Below are positions 9,134 through 18,153 of a stretch of DNA of 64,000 bases, piece by piece. The stretch lies in the IMG/VR virus record IMGVR_UViG_3300028840_004217, positions 28,050 to 92,049 of that record; one strand, written 5' to 3'. The notes below the pieces were generated by a model, which was not told the DNA's origin, did not search any database, and saw only the letters and a program-made list of their open reading frames with translations. Positions within the stretch are counted from its first letter, which is position 1. Each line of letters begins with the position of its first letter. The position numbers and the translations under genes are program-made. The DNA comes from a virus.

Positions 9134-11331
9134 TGGCCCTCGACACCACAGCTGTCAGTCTCAAGACGCACGTCCTCGTCACGATCAAACTGACGGGCAA
9201 GACCTTGCGCATCGCAGAACGGCACGTCACGCTGGACGACGGCTTCCCGTATGACGGGCGGCTCGACATCAAATCGACCGCCGACCTCCAGCAGTTTCAA
9301 TCGACCTACCAGCCCATCCCGCGTGTGAGTTCGTTCACCCTCAAACTCGACAACCGGGACCAGGGGCTGAGCGACGACCTGGACAACTACATCTGGGGCA
9401 ACAGGGACGTCGAGATACGGGCGGGTGAAGGCACGACGGTGGACGATTACTCCTTGATATTCACCGGCTTCATCGAGTTCCCCACCGGCATCAGCCGGTC
9501 CGAGGACTACGTGTGGGTCCGCGTCGTCAACGCGATGTCGCGCGACAACACCAAGTTTCCCACGGGGCAGTACACAGAGGATGACTTCCCCGACATCGAC
9601 CCGTTCCACGCGGGCCGTGTGGTGCCCATCCTGTACGGCGACTTCACGGACAGCCCGACGAACACCACGCCCTGCACCTGCATAGACACGACCACCAACC
9701 TGTTCGAGTGCTCCGGATCGAGCATCGTGTCCGTGGGCCAGGTGTTTCACAACGGCGTGGCCGTGGCCCACAGCCTGGTGTCCACGGCTCCGCAGGGGCG
9801 GTTCACCATCACGACCTATACGGCGTCGTCCGACATCGTGACGGCACGCATCGCGGGCAAGACCGGATCGGGCGTCGATCTGCCCGGCTCCTTCTCGGAC
9901 GCGATGACGCATCCCGTCGATCAGCTCTATGACATGATGAACGTGGAGGCCGCCATACCCGCGGCCCGCATCGACCTTCAGAGTTTCATAGACACCAAGA
10001 ACGTGGACACCACGCTCAAAGGACGCCGGTTCCTGGACGAGTCGAAAAACATCATGGCGTGGGCCGCAGAGGTCGCCAACGAGTTCAGCTACGACCTGTA
10101 CGTGACGGGCGGGTGCTATACGCTGGCCTTCCGCGAACCCGCCGCACCGTCGGGCACGCTCCTGCGGCAGGAGGACATGGTGGGCGGCTTCACTCAGCAC
10201 GACGACCCCAACCGCCAGTTCGCCAACCGCATCAAAGCCCGGTACAACTACGACCCGGCCCACCTGTCGTTCAACGGGTCCTTCACCGTGGACGGGACGA
10301 CCAGCCAGACAGACTACGATGTGATCACGGGCCGCACCGTCCGGTATTACTGGCAGTATGACACGTCGAAAGCCGAGAACCAGGCGCGGCGTGAACTGCT
10401 CATCAACAAGCGGGTCACGTCGCTGGTGACCGCCGAGTTCAAACACCGGGCCATGCTCCTGGAGTTGACGGACAGCGTGGTGTTCGACAGGGCCCACTTC
10501 TCGGAGGTGCCGATGCTGGTGCGCGGGGTGGACCGCGACTGGAACCGGCTGCGGTCACGCCTGACCCTGTGGAACGTGCCTTCCTTCGCGGACACGGCGC
10601 GGTGGAGCGCGGACAGTGAGTTCTCATACTTCGCCAACACGATACCCAAGCAGCAGGAGTTGGGCTTTTGGGCGGACGAGATCGGAACCGTCGGCCTGAC
10701 GCACACGATCCTCGACACGTTCACAGGTTCACCAGGTACGGCCATCGATGGTCGCCTGATGGACAGGGGCGGCACCTGGAAACAGATTTCGGCGCAGGGT
10801 GCGGCCACGCCCGACTTCCAGATCGTGGGCAACAACATTTGTTCCGGCATCATACCGTTCAGCGCGAACACGACGGCGGGCGCCATCGTTCTGTCGTCCG
10901 TCCTCGTGGGTGAAGTGGTCTGCACATTCCCGGTGCTGAACGACTCGGGCGTGCCCGCCTCCGGACTGCTCATACGGTGGGTCAGTCCGAGCCAACACTG
11001 GCGCGTCCAGATAGAGGACGCCTCCTCCAGTTTCTACATGATCAAGTTCGCCAACGGCCTTCAGGTCTCTGTGGGCGTGACCAACACGATGAACGTGAAC
11101 GCGGGCGACTCGATCCTGGTGACGTGCCTCATGACGGCCACGGGCGTCAGTGCCAAGGCGCACAACCTGAACGACGGCTCCAGCGCGGAGGTGGCGGAGC
11201 AGGCGGACACGACGGACAGCAAGTGGCACGGCATCTATCATCAGGCCCGATCCGGCTCGGGCGACATAGGATTCAATGACTTCAAGGTTATACCGGGCGC
11301 GAGTGGCCTAGGACAATCATACTGGTATTGA
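9127..11331 (+). CDS. Tail hub/tip protein with C-terminal lectin-like domain
   Basis: A 734-residue protein. The first about 530 residues look like a tail-hub or tip protein: beta-rich, with FIEFPTGISRSEDYVWVRV and a long DESKNIMAWAAEVANEF helix. Residues about 540-734 form a concanavalin/LamG-like module (LDTFTGSPGTAIDGRLMDR at its start and IGFNDFKVI at its end). Either ATG 9127 or ATG 9133 may be used; the second forms a TAATG junction with the upstream gene. Probably involved in host contact; the sugar ligand is unknown. Confidence 0.6.
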   Translation: MVMALDTTAVSLKTHVLVTIKLTGKTLRIAERHVTLDDGFPYDGRLDIKSTADLQQFQSTYQPIPRVSSFTLKLDNRDQGLSDDLDNYIWGNRDVEIRAGEGTTVDDYSLIFTGFIEFPTGISRSEDYVWVRVVNAMSRDNTKFPTGQYTEDDFPDIDPFHAGRVVPILYGDFTDSPTNTTPCTCIDTTTNLFECSGSSIVSVGQVFHNGVAVAHSLVSTAPQGRFTITTYTASSDIVTARIAGKTGSGVDLPGSFSDAMTHPVDQLYDMMNVEAAIPAARIDLQSFIDTKNVDTTLKGRRFLDESKNIMAWAAEVANEFSYDLYVTGGCYTLAFREPAAPSGTLLRQEDMVGGFTQHDDPNRQFANRIKARYNYDPAHLSFNGSFTVDGTTSQTDYDVITGRTVRYYWQYDTSKAENQARRELLINKRVTSLVTAEFKHRAMLLELTDSVVFDRAHFSEVPMLVRGVDRDWNRLRSRLTLWNVPSFADTARWSADSEFSYFANTIPKQQELGFWADEIGTVGLTHTILDTFTGSPGTAIDGRLMDRGGTWKQISAQGAATPDFQIVGNNICSGIIPFSANTTAGAIVLSSVLVGEVVCTFPVLNDSGVPASGLLIRWVSPSQHWRVQIEDASSSFYMIKFANGLQVSVGVTNTMNVNAGDSILVTCLMTATGVSAKAHNLNDGSSAEVAEQADTTDSKWHGIYHQARSGSGDIGFNDFKVIPGASGLGQSYWY

Positions 11332-11343
11332 GGAGGATTTCGT

Positions 11344-11586
11344 ATGGCATGGGCAGAAGTGACGGTGGGCGACGCGATCAAAGCGTCGGACCTCAACAAC
11401 CTGATCACGGCACTCGAAAACATGTTGTTGAGTACGGGGTATCTGGACACGTCGAACAAACCAGCGGCCACCGGGTCATCAGGCACGGCGGGTCACATCA
11501 CGTATGGCGATGATGCCGGTACGTCCTATATCTATGTCTGTACGGCAACCGACACCTGGAAGCGGGTGGCACTGGCCACGTGGTGA
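11344..11586 (+). CDS. Small tail-tip associated protein
   Basis: An 80-residue protein behind GAGGAGG. The N-terminal helix (DAIKASDLNNLITALENM) followed by a Gly/Ser linker and a compact IYVCTATDTWKRVAL end resembles short trimeric fibre modules found next to tail-tip genes. No enzymatic motif. The assignment is by context only. Confidence 0.55.
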   Translation: MAWAEVTVGDAIKASDLNNLITALENMLLSTGYLDTSNKPAATGSSGTAGHITYGDDAGTSYIYVCTATDTWKRVALATW

Positions 11587-11592
11587 TGCGTC

Positions 11593-11811
11593 ATGAAACG
11601 GACACGAATACTCGTCTCCCCAAACATGAGTCCCCGGTACCCGGCCAACACGAAGGTCCAGGCTCCGCAGCCGAGAGAAACCGTTGTCGCGGAGCTGGTG
11701 TTCGACGCGGAACCCGTCGCGCCCCGCAGGTGGTATCGGCGGTGGTGGTGGTGGGCGATCACGGGTGGCGGTGGTGGCCTGGGGTATCTACTGTACAACC
11801 TGATATTTTGA
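11593..11811 (+). CDS. Small protein with C-terminal membrane anchor
   Basis: A 72-residue protein: a basic, Pro-rich N-terminus, then RRWWWWAITGGGGGLGYLL, a Trp- and Gly-rich hydrophobic end that could insert into a membrane. Another frame is open over the same bases (11580-11825), but this one ends in an overlap with the next gene and has the more protein-like composition. The ribosome site is weak. Unknown function. Confidence 0.4.
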   Translation: MKRTRILVSPNMSPRYPANTKVQAPQPRETVVAELVFDAEPVAPRRWYRRWWWWAITGGGGGLGYLLYNLIF

Positions 11812-11821
11812 GAGGCGGACC

Positions 11822-12751
11822 ATGAACCGACGAGGACCGAGAGTTTTATACAACACCGAGTATGCCGGCATGATACGCCCCGCCTTTGGCACGTACCCGG
11901 TCACGCAGTTGCGCAACCCTGGTCAAGCTTCACCCTTCGATCCGCGTGACTTCGGAACGACGGAGGACAACCTGATCCTCTTCTTGAAGTGCGGTGACAA
12001 CAACCAGTGGAGCGACGAAGAACGGACGAACCCGGCGACGGACGACGGCAACTGGGTATACACTATCGAGAACCTGAATCAGGTGTCGCCCGACCCGCTT
12101 GTTTACGGTGAGGCCATCAGTGATGCGACACGCGCCCGGTATTACATCGATGCCTACAGCAGCGGCTATCCGGCGTGGTACTTCGACGGGGTGGGCGACA
12201 TTATACGGTGGCTGAACGTCAGCCTGGCCTTCGAGGACATGAACGACAACGGGGCCACCGTCATCTTCGTGTTCAACAGCGTCACGCAGTACAGCACCTA
12301 CGGCGTGGGCGGGCTGTCCTCGATACCGAACAAAGATCAGTACGGCGCGGGCGTGTGGCACGATCCCGACGGCAACCTTCAACTCAACAGTCTCGACTCG
12401 GAGAGCGAACCGGGCCTGGCGAACGTGTCTCGGTGGAACCCCGAAGTCGGCGAGTACGATTACATCGACACGGACGGCCCGCATTACGCCGCAGTCACGC
12501 TCGACAACAAAACAAACAAGTGGCACCACACGTACAGCTACAACGACAAGCAGCTCGTGGGTACGCAGGCCGCCAACAACATGGCGATCGCGGAGAACTG
12601 GTCGACGTTCACCATCGGCGCGGTATCGTGGCAGGAGGGCACGAACTATGGTGAAGGCTATGTGCACGCCGTATTGGTGTATGACGAAGCCCTGGCCGCA
12701 GCGACCATCGTGAATCTTATTAACACGATGAAACGAGAATGGTACCCGTAA
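11822..12751 (+). CDS. LamG/concanavalin-like tail protein, receptor-binding candidate
   Basis: A 309-residue protein behind GAGAGGCGG. From about residue 60 it follows the plan of LamG/ConA-type lectins: YPAWYFDGVGDIIRWL early, ATVIFVFNSV strand, HYAAVTLDNKTNKWHHTY, and a closing VHAVLVYDEALAAATIVNLI helix that is typical of these folds. Such domains on phage tails bind surface glycans. It is the second of three lectin-like proteins in this cluster. Confidence 0.65.
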   Translation: MNRRGPRVLYNTEYAGMIRPAFGTYPVTQLRNPGQASPFDPRDFGTTEDNLILFLKCGDNNQWSDEERTNPATDDGNWVYTIENLNQVSPDPLVYGEAISDATRARYYIDAYSSGYPAWYFDGVGDIIRWLNVSLAFEDMNDNGATVIFVFNSVTQYSTYGVGGLSSIPNKDQYGAGVWHDPDGNLQLNSLDSESEPGLANVSRWNPEVGEYDYIDTDGPHYAAVTLDNKTNKWHHTYSYNDKQLVGTQAANNMAIAENWSTFTIGAVSWQEGTNYGEGYVHAVLVYDEALAAATIVNLINTMKREWYP

Positions 12752-12763
12752 AAGGAGTATATT

Positions 12764-13120
12764 ATGCCGCCGCCAGTTGACAACGTATTCTATTTCATCA
12801 TCGTGCCCGTGGCCCACCGATACACCATCATCGAGCAGGGTCCGTTCATCGCCGTGTTCGGTCCCAAGAAATCAGAGGAGTGGTACGATGAGTATATGCA
12901 GTGTGAACTGGTGGGTGCTGCTGATGCGGTGGACGCGGCGGCGACCCACGTATGTGACGCCGGTGGAACGACGCGGGGCAAGTTCAACGCCCTGAACGGC
13001 GTGGTGGGCGCGTTCCCAGGCACGGTCTTTTTCGAGTATGACCCTGACACGCCGGGCGCGATACAGTCCCTACTGACGGCGCAGGGTCTGAAGAAGCGCA
13101 TCGTTCAACCCCCACCGTGA
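12764..13120 (+). CDS. Tail-cluster protein of unknown function
   Basis: A 118-residue protein with AAAAGGAG before the ATG. The start is hydrophobic (VFYFIIVPVAHRYTIIEQG) but reads as strand rather than signal peptide. Two Cys at about 43 and 64. No family recognised. It lies between a lectin-like gene and another virion-type gene, so a structural role is possible. Confidence 0.55.
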   Translation: MPPPVDNVFYFIIVPVAHRYTIIEQGPFIAVFGPKKSEEWYDEYMQCELVGAADAVDAAATHVCDAGGTTRGKFNALNGVVGAFPGTVFFEYDPDTPGAIQSLLTAQGLKKRIVQPPP

Positions 13121-13128
13121 GGTGAATC

Positions 13129-13302
13129 ATGGCCCCGATCAAAAGCACGATCATATCACCGGGCCGCGCCGGAATGGTGCAGCCCGCCTTGAACACGATC
13201 CGGACGCCGGGTGAAGGCAGCGTGTCCGCGGGCGCACCGGAACCAGAGGAACAGACCTATTACTTCACGCCTGTATTACTCGCGTTGATGGTGGCCGACT
13301 AA
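13129..13302 (+). CDS. Short protein of unknown function (57 residues)
   Basis: The reading frame begins with ATG at 13129, six bases after a GAGGTG ribosome site, and ends with TAA at 13300-13302. It is Pro/Gly rich in the middle and closes with a hydrophobic YYFTPVLLALMVAD. It fills the gap between two genes with tight spacing on both sides, which supports it being real. No function can be assigned. Confidence 0.45.
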   Translation: MAPIKSTIISPGRAGMVQPALNTIRTPGEGSVSAGAPEPEEQTYYFTPVLLALMVAD

Positions 13303-13317
13303 ACATAGAGGTGCATG

Positions 13318-14373
13318 ATGGCCGTAGCAAAGCAGGTACAATTCACGGACGGCTCTACACTGTGGGTGCAGTTCGCCAGCGGTACGGGCGACGCTGAGGG
13401 CGACCCCCTGATACTGGTGACGGACCGCGCCTCGGAAACGACCCTGGCCTTGATCGACGCCGCCGTGGGTGACGTCGATGATGCGGCGATAACCTCCGAC
13501 TCGGACGGGACGCTCACCGGGTTCCTGCGCGGCCTGGTCAAGTGGGCCTATGAGCGCATGCCCGCCTCGCTCGGACAGAAAACCAAAGCCGCCTCCTTCC
13601 CCGTCACCCTGGCCAGCAATGAAGATACCGTCACGGTGTCCGGTACGGTGACGGCCAACGCCGGGTCGGGCAACTTTGCGACGACGGTGGCGAACGGGGC
13701 GAACGTCCCGTTGGGTTCCACCGCAGATGCGGCGGTAATCACGGACACCACCGGAACCGTGTCGGGCAAACTACGCGGTCTGGTCAAGTGGGCGTTCGAG
13801 CGTATGCCCGCCAGCCTGGGACAAAAAACGAAGTCGGCGTCGCTGCCCGTCACGCTCGCCTCCGATGAAGATACCGTCAACACGGCGGCGACGGCCACGG
13901 AGGTGCACGGCCAGAACGTGGGCGGTGAAGCGATCGTCAAAGAGGTCACGCTGACCCTCGACACGTCGGCCTACGCGGATGGGGATGTGCTGGCGGACAC
14001 GCAGGAGGTCGCCAACGCGATCCGCGTCAACAACGGGACCGGGATGCTGCACAGCATCGTCCTGCTCGACAAGGACGATCAGGGCGAGGCCCTCGACATC
14101 GTGATCCTGAAAACCAACGTGTCGATAGGTACGGAGAACTCGGCGGTGTCGATCACGGATGCCAACGCGGACGAGATACAGGGCATCATAGAGATACAGA
14201 CCGGCGACTATGTGGACCTGGTGGGTTCGCAGCTCGTCACCAAGCAGGGGCTGGCCATCTGCGTGCAGGCCGACACGTCGGCCACCAGCCTGTGGGTCGC
14301 CGCGATCAGCCGGGGCACGGGTACCTACACCGCCTCGGGCATCACCCTCAAACTCGGATTCCTCCAGAACTGA
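13318..14373 (+). CDS. Virion-associated repeat protein
   Basis: About 352 residues. Two internal repeats of about 90 residues each contain LRGLVKWA(Y/F)ERMPASLG and the phrase LAS(N/D)EDTV. This phrase is widespread in structural proteins of unrelated tailed phages. The C-terminal 150 residues are beta rich and end in TASGITLKLGFLQ. ATGs at 13315 and 13318 are both behind AGAGGTG. Probably a fibre or baseplate-like component; no enzymatic motif. Confidence 0.6.
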   Translation: MAVAKQVQFTDGSTLWVQFASGTGDAEGDPLILVTDRASETTLALIDAAVGDVDDAAITSDSDGTLTGFLRGLVKWAYERMPASLGQKTKAASFPVTLASNEDTVTVSGTVTANAGSGNFATTVANGANVPLGSTADAAVITDTTGTVSGKLRGLVKWAFERMPASLGQKTKSASLPVTLASDEDTVNTAATATEVHGQNVGGEAIVKEVTLTLDTSAYADGDVLADTQEVANAIRVNNGTGMLHSIVLLDKDDQGEALDIVILKTNVSIGTENSAVSITDANADEIQGIIEIQTGDYVDLVGSQLVTKQGLAICVQADTSATSLWVAAISRGTGTYTASGITLKLGFLQN

Positions 14374-14382
14374 GAAACGGCC

Positions 14383-15072
14383 ATGTCACTCATACTCCCG
14401 ACAGTCTTCGGACGGGCGGTGCAGACGGCTCCGCGATGGCGCACCATTCTGTTCGATGATTTCACAGTCACTTCGGATATAGCTATCACATCGCGGTTGC
14501 CGAACAAGAGCGTGTTCGGTACGAATTGGACGGAGTTATGGCGCGATGCTCAAATCTTGGCTACCAATGACTATGCAGAGGTTGACCCTTCATCGGCCAT
14601 TGGAGAAGCGCAATACAATGCCCTCGACGTCGGCGAGGAAAATATGTTGCGCGTGACGGCGCGCGTGGGGTTGTTTGATGCGAGTGACGATCAGGGATGT
14701 TCTGTGGCTGTATCGTTGCGAGAAAACGGTAGTTACGAAGGCTGGTCATTGTGGTTGGCCTCTGATGCTTACCCTGACATCGGTGGTTATATGATCTTGT
14801 ATCAGATGACCGACCTGGGGGCCACATTCACGCCGAGGGCATCGGTTGAGATACCGGGTGTCGTGGGAAACAACGAGTGGCATAATATCCGGTTGATCGC
14901 AGTGAACGATACACTGATCGGGGTTCATTTTCAAACCGGTTCCGTCATCAGTTACACGTCGAATTTTCATAGGGGGGAAACGCAGGTCGGTATACTTGGC
15001 GTCGATCTCGACGGCGCGGCGTGGACACCGATCCCCCGGTGGGATAATTTCAGGGTGGAGGTGTTGCGCTGA
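14383..15072 (+). CDS. Concanavalin-like lectin domain protein, probable recent import
   Basis: A 229-residue protein with a single jelly-roll-type domain (ILFDDFTVTSD at the start, NEWHNIRLIAVND in the middle, WDNFRVEVL at the end). It may be a receptor-binding module. Its base composition is visibly poorer in G+C than the flanking genes and it uses TTG, AAT and GAT codons its neighbours avoid, which suggests recent horizontal gain, as often seen for host-range modules. It overlaps the next gene (TGATG). Confidence 0.55.
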   Translation: MSLILPTVFGRAVQTAPRWRTILFDDFTVTSDIAITSRLPNKSVFGTNWTELWRDAQILATNDYAEVDPSSAIGEAQYNALDVGEENMLRVTARVGLFDASDDQGCSVAVSLRENGSYEGWSLWLASDAYPDIGGYMILYQMTDLGATFTPRASVEIPGVVGNNEWHNIRLIAVNDTLIGVHFQTGSVISYTSNFHRGETQVGILGVDLDGAAWTPIPRWDNFRVEVLR

Positions 15073-15320
15073 TGCCCAAGAAACCAAAGAAATATGAACG
15101 CATGCCCCTGCTCATTGAAACGAAGTGGGACCGCGACAAGCTGCCCCACGGGTTCTGTCAGATACCGCGCATCATGAAGAAATACCAGGTCCGCCGTTAT
15201 GAAGACAAGAGCAAAGTGGACATCGTACCTGGCGTCACGGTGTCCGATGTTCTGGTGGAATTCATCGACAAGAAAAATGAAGATGACGCCAAAAACGACC
15301 CTGATTTCAAGGTCAAATGA
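15072..15320 (+). CDS. Small basic protein of unknown function
   Basis: An 82-residue Lys-rich protein starting in the TGATG overlap with the previous gene. It has no Cys pair or membrane segment and ends in an acidic/basic tail (NEDDAKNDPDFKVK). No family recognised; it lies in the late transcript next to the receiver-domain gene. Confidence 0.55.
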   Translation: MPKKPKKYERMPLLIETKWDRDKLPHGFCQIPRIMKKYQVRRYEDKSKVDIVPGVTVSDVLVEFIDKKNEDDAKNDPDFKVK

Positions 15321-15333
15321 GAAGGTGATGGTA

Positions 15334-15816
15334 ATGAACCGCGAATGTTCAGACAACTATGTGGACATGCTGTTCATCGAAGACTCCCCGGTATTGGGCA
15401 AGATGCTGACCATGCGGTTTGAGATCATGACGGAGGGCGTGGTACAGTGTCATTCACGCGGCACGCTCGAAGACGCGTTCCTGTTTCTACTCGACCATGA
15501 AGCGGCGGCGATCGTTCTCGACCTGAATCTGGAAACCTCGAAGGGTGCGGACACGCTCAAAGAGGTCGAAGGTTTTCTGGCACGCCAGAACATGACGGAT
15601 GTACCGGTGATCATCTTCACGGGCAGCACCAATGAAACCGTGTTGCGCCAGGTGCGGCAGCGACGGCCCGTGTTCATCAAGGGCGACGACGCGGAGCTGA
15701 ACGGGCTGACGGAGGCTGTATACCAGGCGTTGGGTACGCATCTCAAAAAGGCCACGAAGGGTTTGACGAATGACGACATCACGCTGGCCGAACTCAACGT
15801 CAGATTGGGAGCCTAA
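15334..15816 (+). CDS. CheY-like response-regulator receiver domain protein
   Basis: A 160-residue stand-alone receiver domain. Numbered from the ATG at 15334, the acidic pair is E16/D17 (MLFIEDSPV), the predicted phospho-acceptor is D63 in IVLDLNLETS, the switch Thr is T96 in IIFTGS and the conserved Lys is K116 in VFIKGDD, so all the usual receiver residues are present. AAGGTG lies six bases before this ATG. An in-frame ATG at 15328 has no spacing to the ribosome site. There is no output domain. It may mimic or titrate host phosphorelay proteins late in infection. Receiver proteins are rare in phage structural operons. Confidence 0.75.
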   Translation: MNRECSDNYVDMLFIEDSPVLGKMLTMRFEIMTEGVVQCHSRGTLEDAFLFLLDHEAAAIVLDLNLETSKGADTLKEVEGFLARQNMTDVPVIIFTGSTNETVLRQVRQRRPVFIKGDDAELNGLTEAVYQALGTHLKKATKGLTNDDITLAELNVRLGA

Positions 15817-16391
15817 TGACCGAGGACAAACACCTCACGATCACCGGAGCCGAAAGCAACGGAGACCGCATCTCGCTGGAGGATACGGTTCGCATACAGG
15901 CGTTGCTCACCAAGCTGATCGGCGACACGGAGAAGAACTGCCAGGCGGTGATCGCGCTCGACAGGCTCATCAACGGGCGCAAGGACGACATGGAAACCGC
16001 GTCGCCGCCTCTGAAGGCTCTGGTCAACAATCATCAGCGCGTGTGTGAGGAGCTGAATGACCACCACATTCTATCCCGCGTGGACACGATGTGGGCACGC
16101 CACGAGAAGGAACAGAACGGCAAGGGCGTGTCCCACAAGTTCCTCTGGACGACGCTCGGCGGTACGGTGGGCATCCTGGTCGTCGTGTTCGGGTTGCTGT
16201 ATAACGGCCTGTCGAGCAAGGTGGACGGCGTGGACAAAGAGGTGGAACGCCGGGCCTTCATCATCGAGAGCAACACCACGATGAACGCGGAGCAGAAAGA
16301 GGACATCAAGAAATTGCAGGGTGATCTCGAAACTACGCGGCAGCACTTCCGGGACCACGAGACAGACAACAGCCACAACAGATCGAGGTGA
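15816..16391 (+). CDS. Single-pass membrane protein with coiled coil
   Basis: A 191-residue protein with helices at 20-100, a membrane segment at about 110-130 (WTTLGGTVGILVVVFGLLYN) and a charged coiled coil to the C-terminus. It starts in a TAATG overlap and directly precedes the holin, so a lysis role (spanin- or holin-regulator-like) is possible. No lipobox is visible. Function is not proven. Confidence 0.55.
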   Translation: MTEDKHLTITGAESNGDRISLEDTVRIQALLTKLIGDTEKNCQAVIALDRLINGRKDDMETASPPLKALVNNHQRVCEELNDHHILSRVDTMWARHEKEQNGKGVSHKFLWTTLGGTVGILVVVFGLLYNGLSSKVDGVDKEVERRAFIIESNTTMNAEQKEDIKKLQGDLETTRQHFRDHETDNSHNRSR

Positions 16392-16394
16392 CAC

Positions 16395-16853
16395 ATGGGC
16401 TTTCCGAATCCGCTGAAACTGATCGCAAAGGTAGGGTCCCTCATTCCCGGCCCTATCGGTGCGGTGGTCAATACGTTCCTCAATAAAGAAGGGGTCGCCC
16501 TCGATCCCGAACAGCGTGCCGCACTTGAAATGAAGATCAAAGAGCAGGTGATGGCAACGATGGACGAGGCGGGCCAGGCCGACGCGGACTGGCGTGACTT
16601 CATGCTCGCTTATGAAGGGGCGGCAGACGATCAGCACGTCGCCATAAAACTGCTGCGGGGATCGGTCCGTCCTATCATAACCTACGCGGTCATCATCGAG
16701 CTGTTCATTCTGCTGAACGGGTGGACGTCGATCACGATTGACAATGTGCCGGCGCAATTCTGGACCGTCGTACAGATGGTCCTCGGTTTTTGGTTCGGCG
16801 GCCGTATGCTCGAAGGGGTGATACAGTCCGTCAAGCAGGGGAGGAAAACCTGA
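16395..16853 (+). CDS. Holin, GTA three-segment family
   Basis: A 152-residue protein resembling the GTA_holin_3TM family: an N-terminal PNPLKLIAKVGSLIPGPIG segment, a DWRDFMLAYEGAADD helix, then LLRGSVRPIITYAVIIELF and WTVVQMVLGFWFGGRML membrane segments. Such proteins open the inner membrane at the end of infection. It is flanked by other small membrane proteins, which supports a lysis cassette. No endolysin lies next to it. Confidence 0.75.
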   Translation: MGFPNPLKLIAKVGSLIPGPIGAVVNTFLNKEGVALDPEQRAALEMKIKEQVMATMDEAGQADADWRDFMLAYEGAADDQHVAIKLLRGSVRPIITYAVIIELFILLNGWTSITIDNVPAQFWTVVQMVLGFWFGGRMLEGVIQSVKQGRKT

Positions 16854-16966
16854 TGCCGTACAGTGAACGAACCAGGCGGATCATGCACGTCGTGATACCG
16901 GGGGCCATCATCATCATCGCGGGCCTGGCCTTCGCCTTCATGATCCTCGGGATAGGCGGTGAGTGA
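16853..16966 (+). CDS. 37-residue single-pass membrane peptide
   Basis: The frame opens with ATG in a TGATG overlap with the holin and ends with TGA at 16964-16966. After nine charged residues, nearly all of it is one membrane helix (VVIPGAIIIIAGLAFAFMIL). GGGGAGG lies upstream. Its coupling to the holin gene suggests a lysis-regulating peptide, but this is inference. Confidence 0.55.
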   Translation: MPYSERTRRIMHVVIPGAIIIIAGLAFAFMILGIGGE

Positions 16967-17297
16967 CGTGGCCTATGAGATGCAGGTGCTGTTCGTGATC
17001 ATCGCCCTCGTCGTGCTGTGGTGCGGCCTGGGTGACGGGTGGCTGGCCCGCATGCCGGGCGGCTATTGGTGGACGGAGCACGCCCACCTGGTGGTCCTCT
17101 GTCTGCTGCCCCTGTCGTGGGGCTGGTGGGTCGTGCCCTTTTGGGCGTTCGGCGTGTACGCCTATGCCGACGATTTCTACCAGCACCGGAGGCGCATCCG
17201 GCCCGGTGAGGAAAACTACCGTTCGCCCCTCCACCTGTGGGCGTGGTATACGCTGCGGCTGGACAAGGTGTACGAGTGGCTGGGCATAGACCGATAG
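16959..17297 (+). CDS. Multi-pass membrane protein of unknown function
   Basis: A 112-residue protein with two or three hydrophobic, Trp-rich segments (VLFVIIALVVLW; LVVLCLLPLSWGWWVVPFWAF) and a basic C-terminus. The GTG at 16959 overlaps the upstream peptide gene; later starts are possible. It sits in the holin cluster. No family recognised. Confidence 0.55.
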   Translation: MSDVAYEMQVLFVIIALVVLWCGLGDGWLARMPGGYWWTEHAHLVVLCLLPLSWGWWVVPFWAFGVYAYADDFYQHRRRIRPGEENYRSPLHLWAWYTLRLDKVYEWLGIDR

Positions 17298-17307
17298 GGG
17301 GCCGTCG

Positions 17308-18138
17308 ATGAACCGGATGGTGTCGCGCGGCCTCATCAGCGATCGCAACAAAGCAACGATACTGAAATTTGAACGCATACGGAGGATGGGCCTGATGTCA
17401 TTCAGTGATTTCGACCTGGCGCGTGGCGCCGATGAAAATGTGGGCCTGGACGGTAAGTTCGGGTATTTCGGAGCCGTCACCACGGGGGGCGACGACATCT
17501 GGACGCTCGGCGGCGCATACTCCGGACATATCACGGCGGGCGCGTCGATAGAGGCCATCAGCGACGACGGCAACGACGACGACGGCGGATCCGGCTGTCA
17601 GATCATCACGGTGCAGGGACTCGCGCCCGTCACCCTGGCCGAGATCAGCGCGGACATCAACATGAACGGCACGGACCCCACGGCCTACGCGAACAAGCAG
17701 TTTTTCCGCGTCAACCGGTTCTTCCCGAAGGACGGCGGCGTGGGCACCTACCACGGCAACAATGCGGGCAACATCTGGGTGCGGACGGCTGCTGGCATCA
17801 CCCTCTCCTACATGGAGGCCGGCTTGGGCCAGACGGAGCAGTCGCATTTCTGCGTGCCTGCGGGCAAGCGGGCCTACCTGGACAACCTGGAAGCGTATGT
17901 GGAAACGACCAAGGCGGCGGAGCTGCGCCTATGGCAGTCCCGGAATGCCGACGACGTGACCACGCCGTTCAGCCCGAAGCGGCTGGTGCGCCGGTTCACG
18001 GGTCTCACCGACTACACGCCCCACGACCTGCACCAGTTGGAGATCGAGGAAAAGACGGACGTGTGGTTGGAGGGCATATCATCAGCGGGTACGGCGGCGG
18101 TGGCGACGGTGCTCGATTATAAGTTGAGCAACATTTAA
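17308..18138 (+). CDS. Probable virion protein of unknown function
   Basis: Up to 276 residues. The ATG at 17308 has a poor ribosome site, whereas GGAGG precedes an in-frame ATG at 17395 (MSFSDFDLARGADENVG), which is probably the real start and gives about 247 residues. The sequence is Gly/Asp/Thr rich and beta-like (VTLAEISADINMNGTDPTAYA), resembling decoration or tail-surface proteins. No catalytic motif. Confidence 0.5.
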   Translation: MNRMVSRGLISDRNKATILKFERIRRMGLMSFSDFDLARGADENVGLDGKFGYFGAVTTGGDDIWTLGGAYSGHITAGASIEAISDDGNDDDGGSGCQIITVQGLAPVTLAEISADINMNGTDPTAYANKQFFRVNRFFPKDGGVGTYHGNNAGNIWVRTAAGITLSYMEAGLGQTEQSHFCVPAGKRAYLDNLEAYVETTKAAELRLWQSRNADDVTTPFSPKRLVRRFTGLTDYTPHDLHQLEIEEKTDVWLEGISSAGTAAVATVLDYKLSNI

Positions 18139-18153
18139 ATGAAGGAGGCGTTC

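Noticed and set aside
13318-14373. Diversity-generating retroelement target
   Set aside because: The internal repeat looked like a template/variable pair, but no reverse transcriptase is present and the differences are not adenine-directed.
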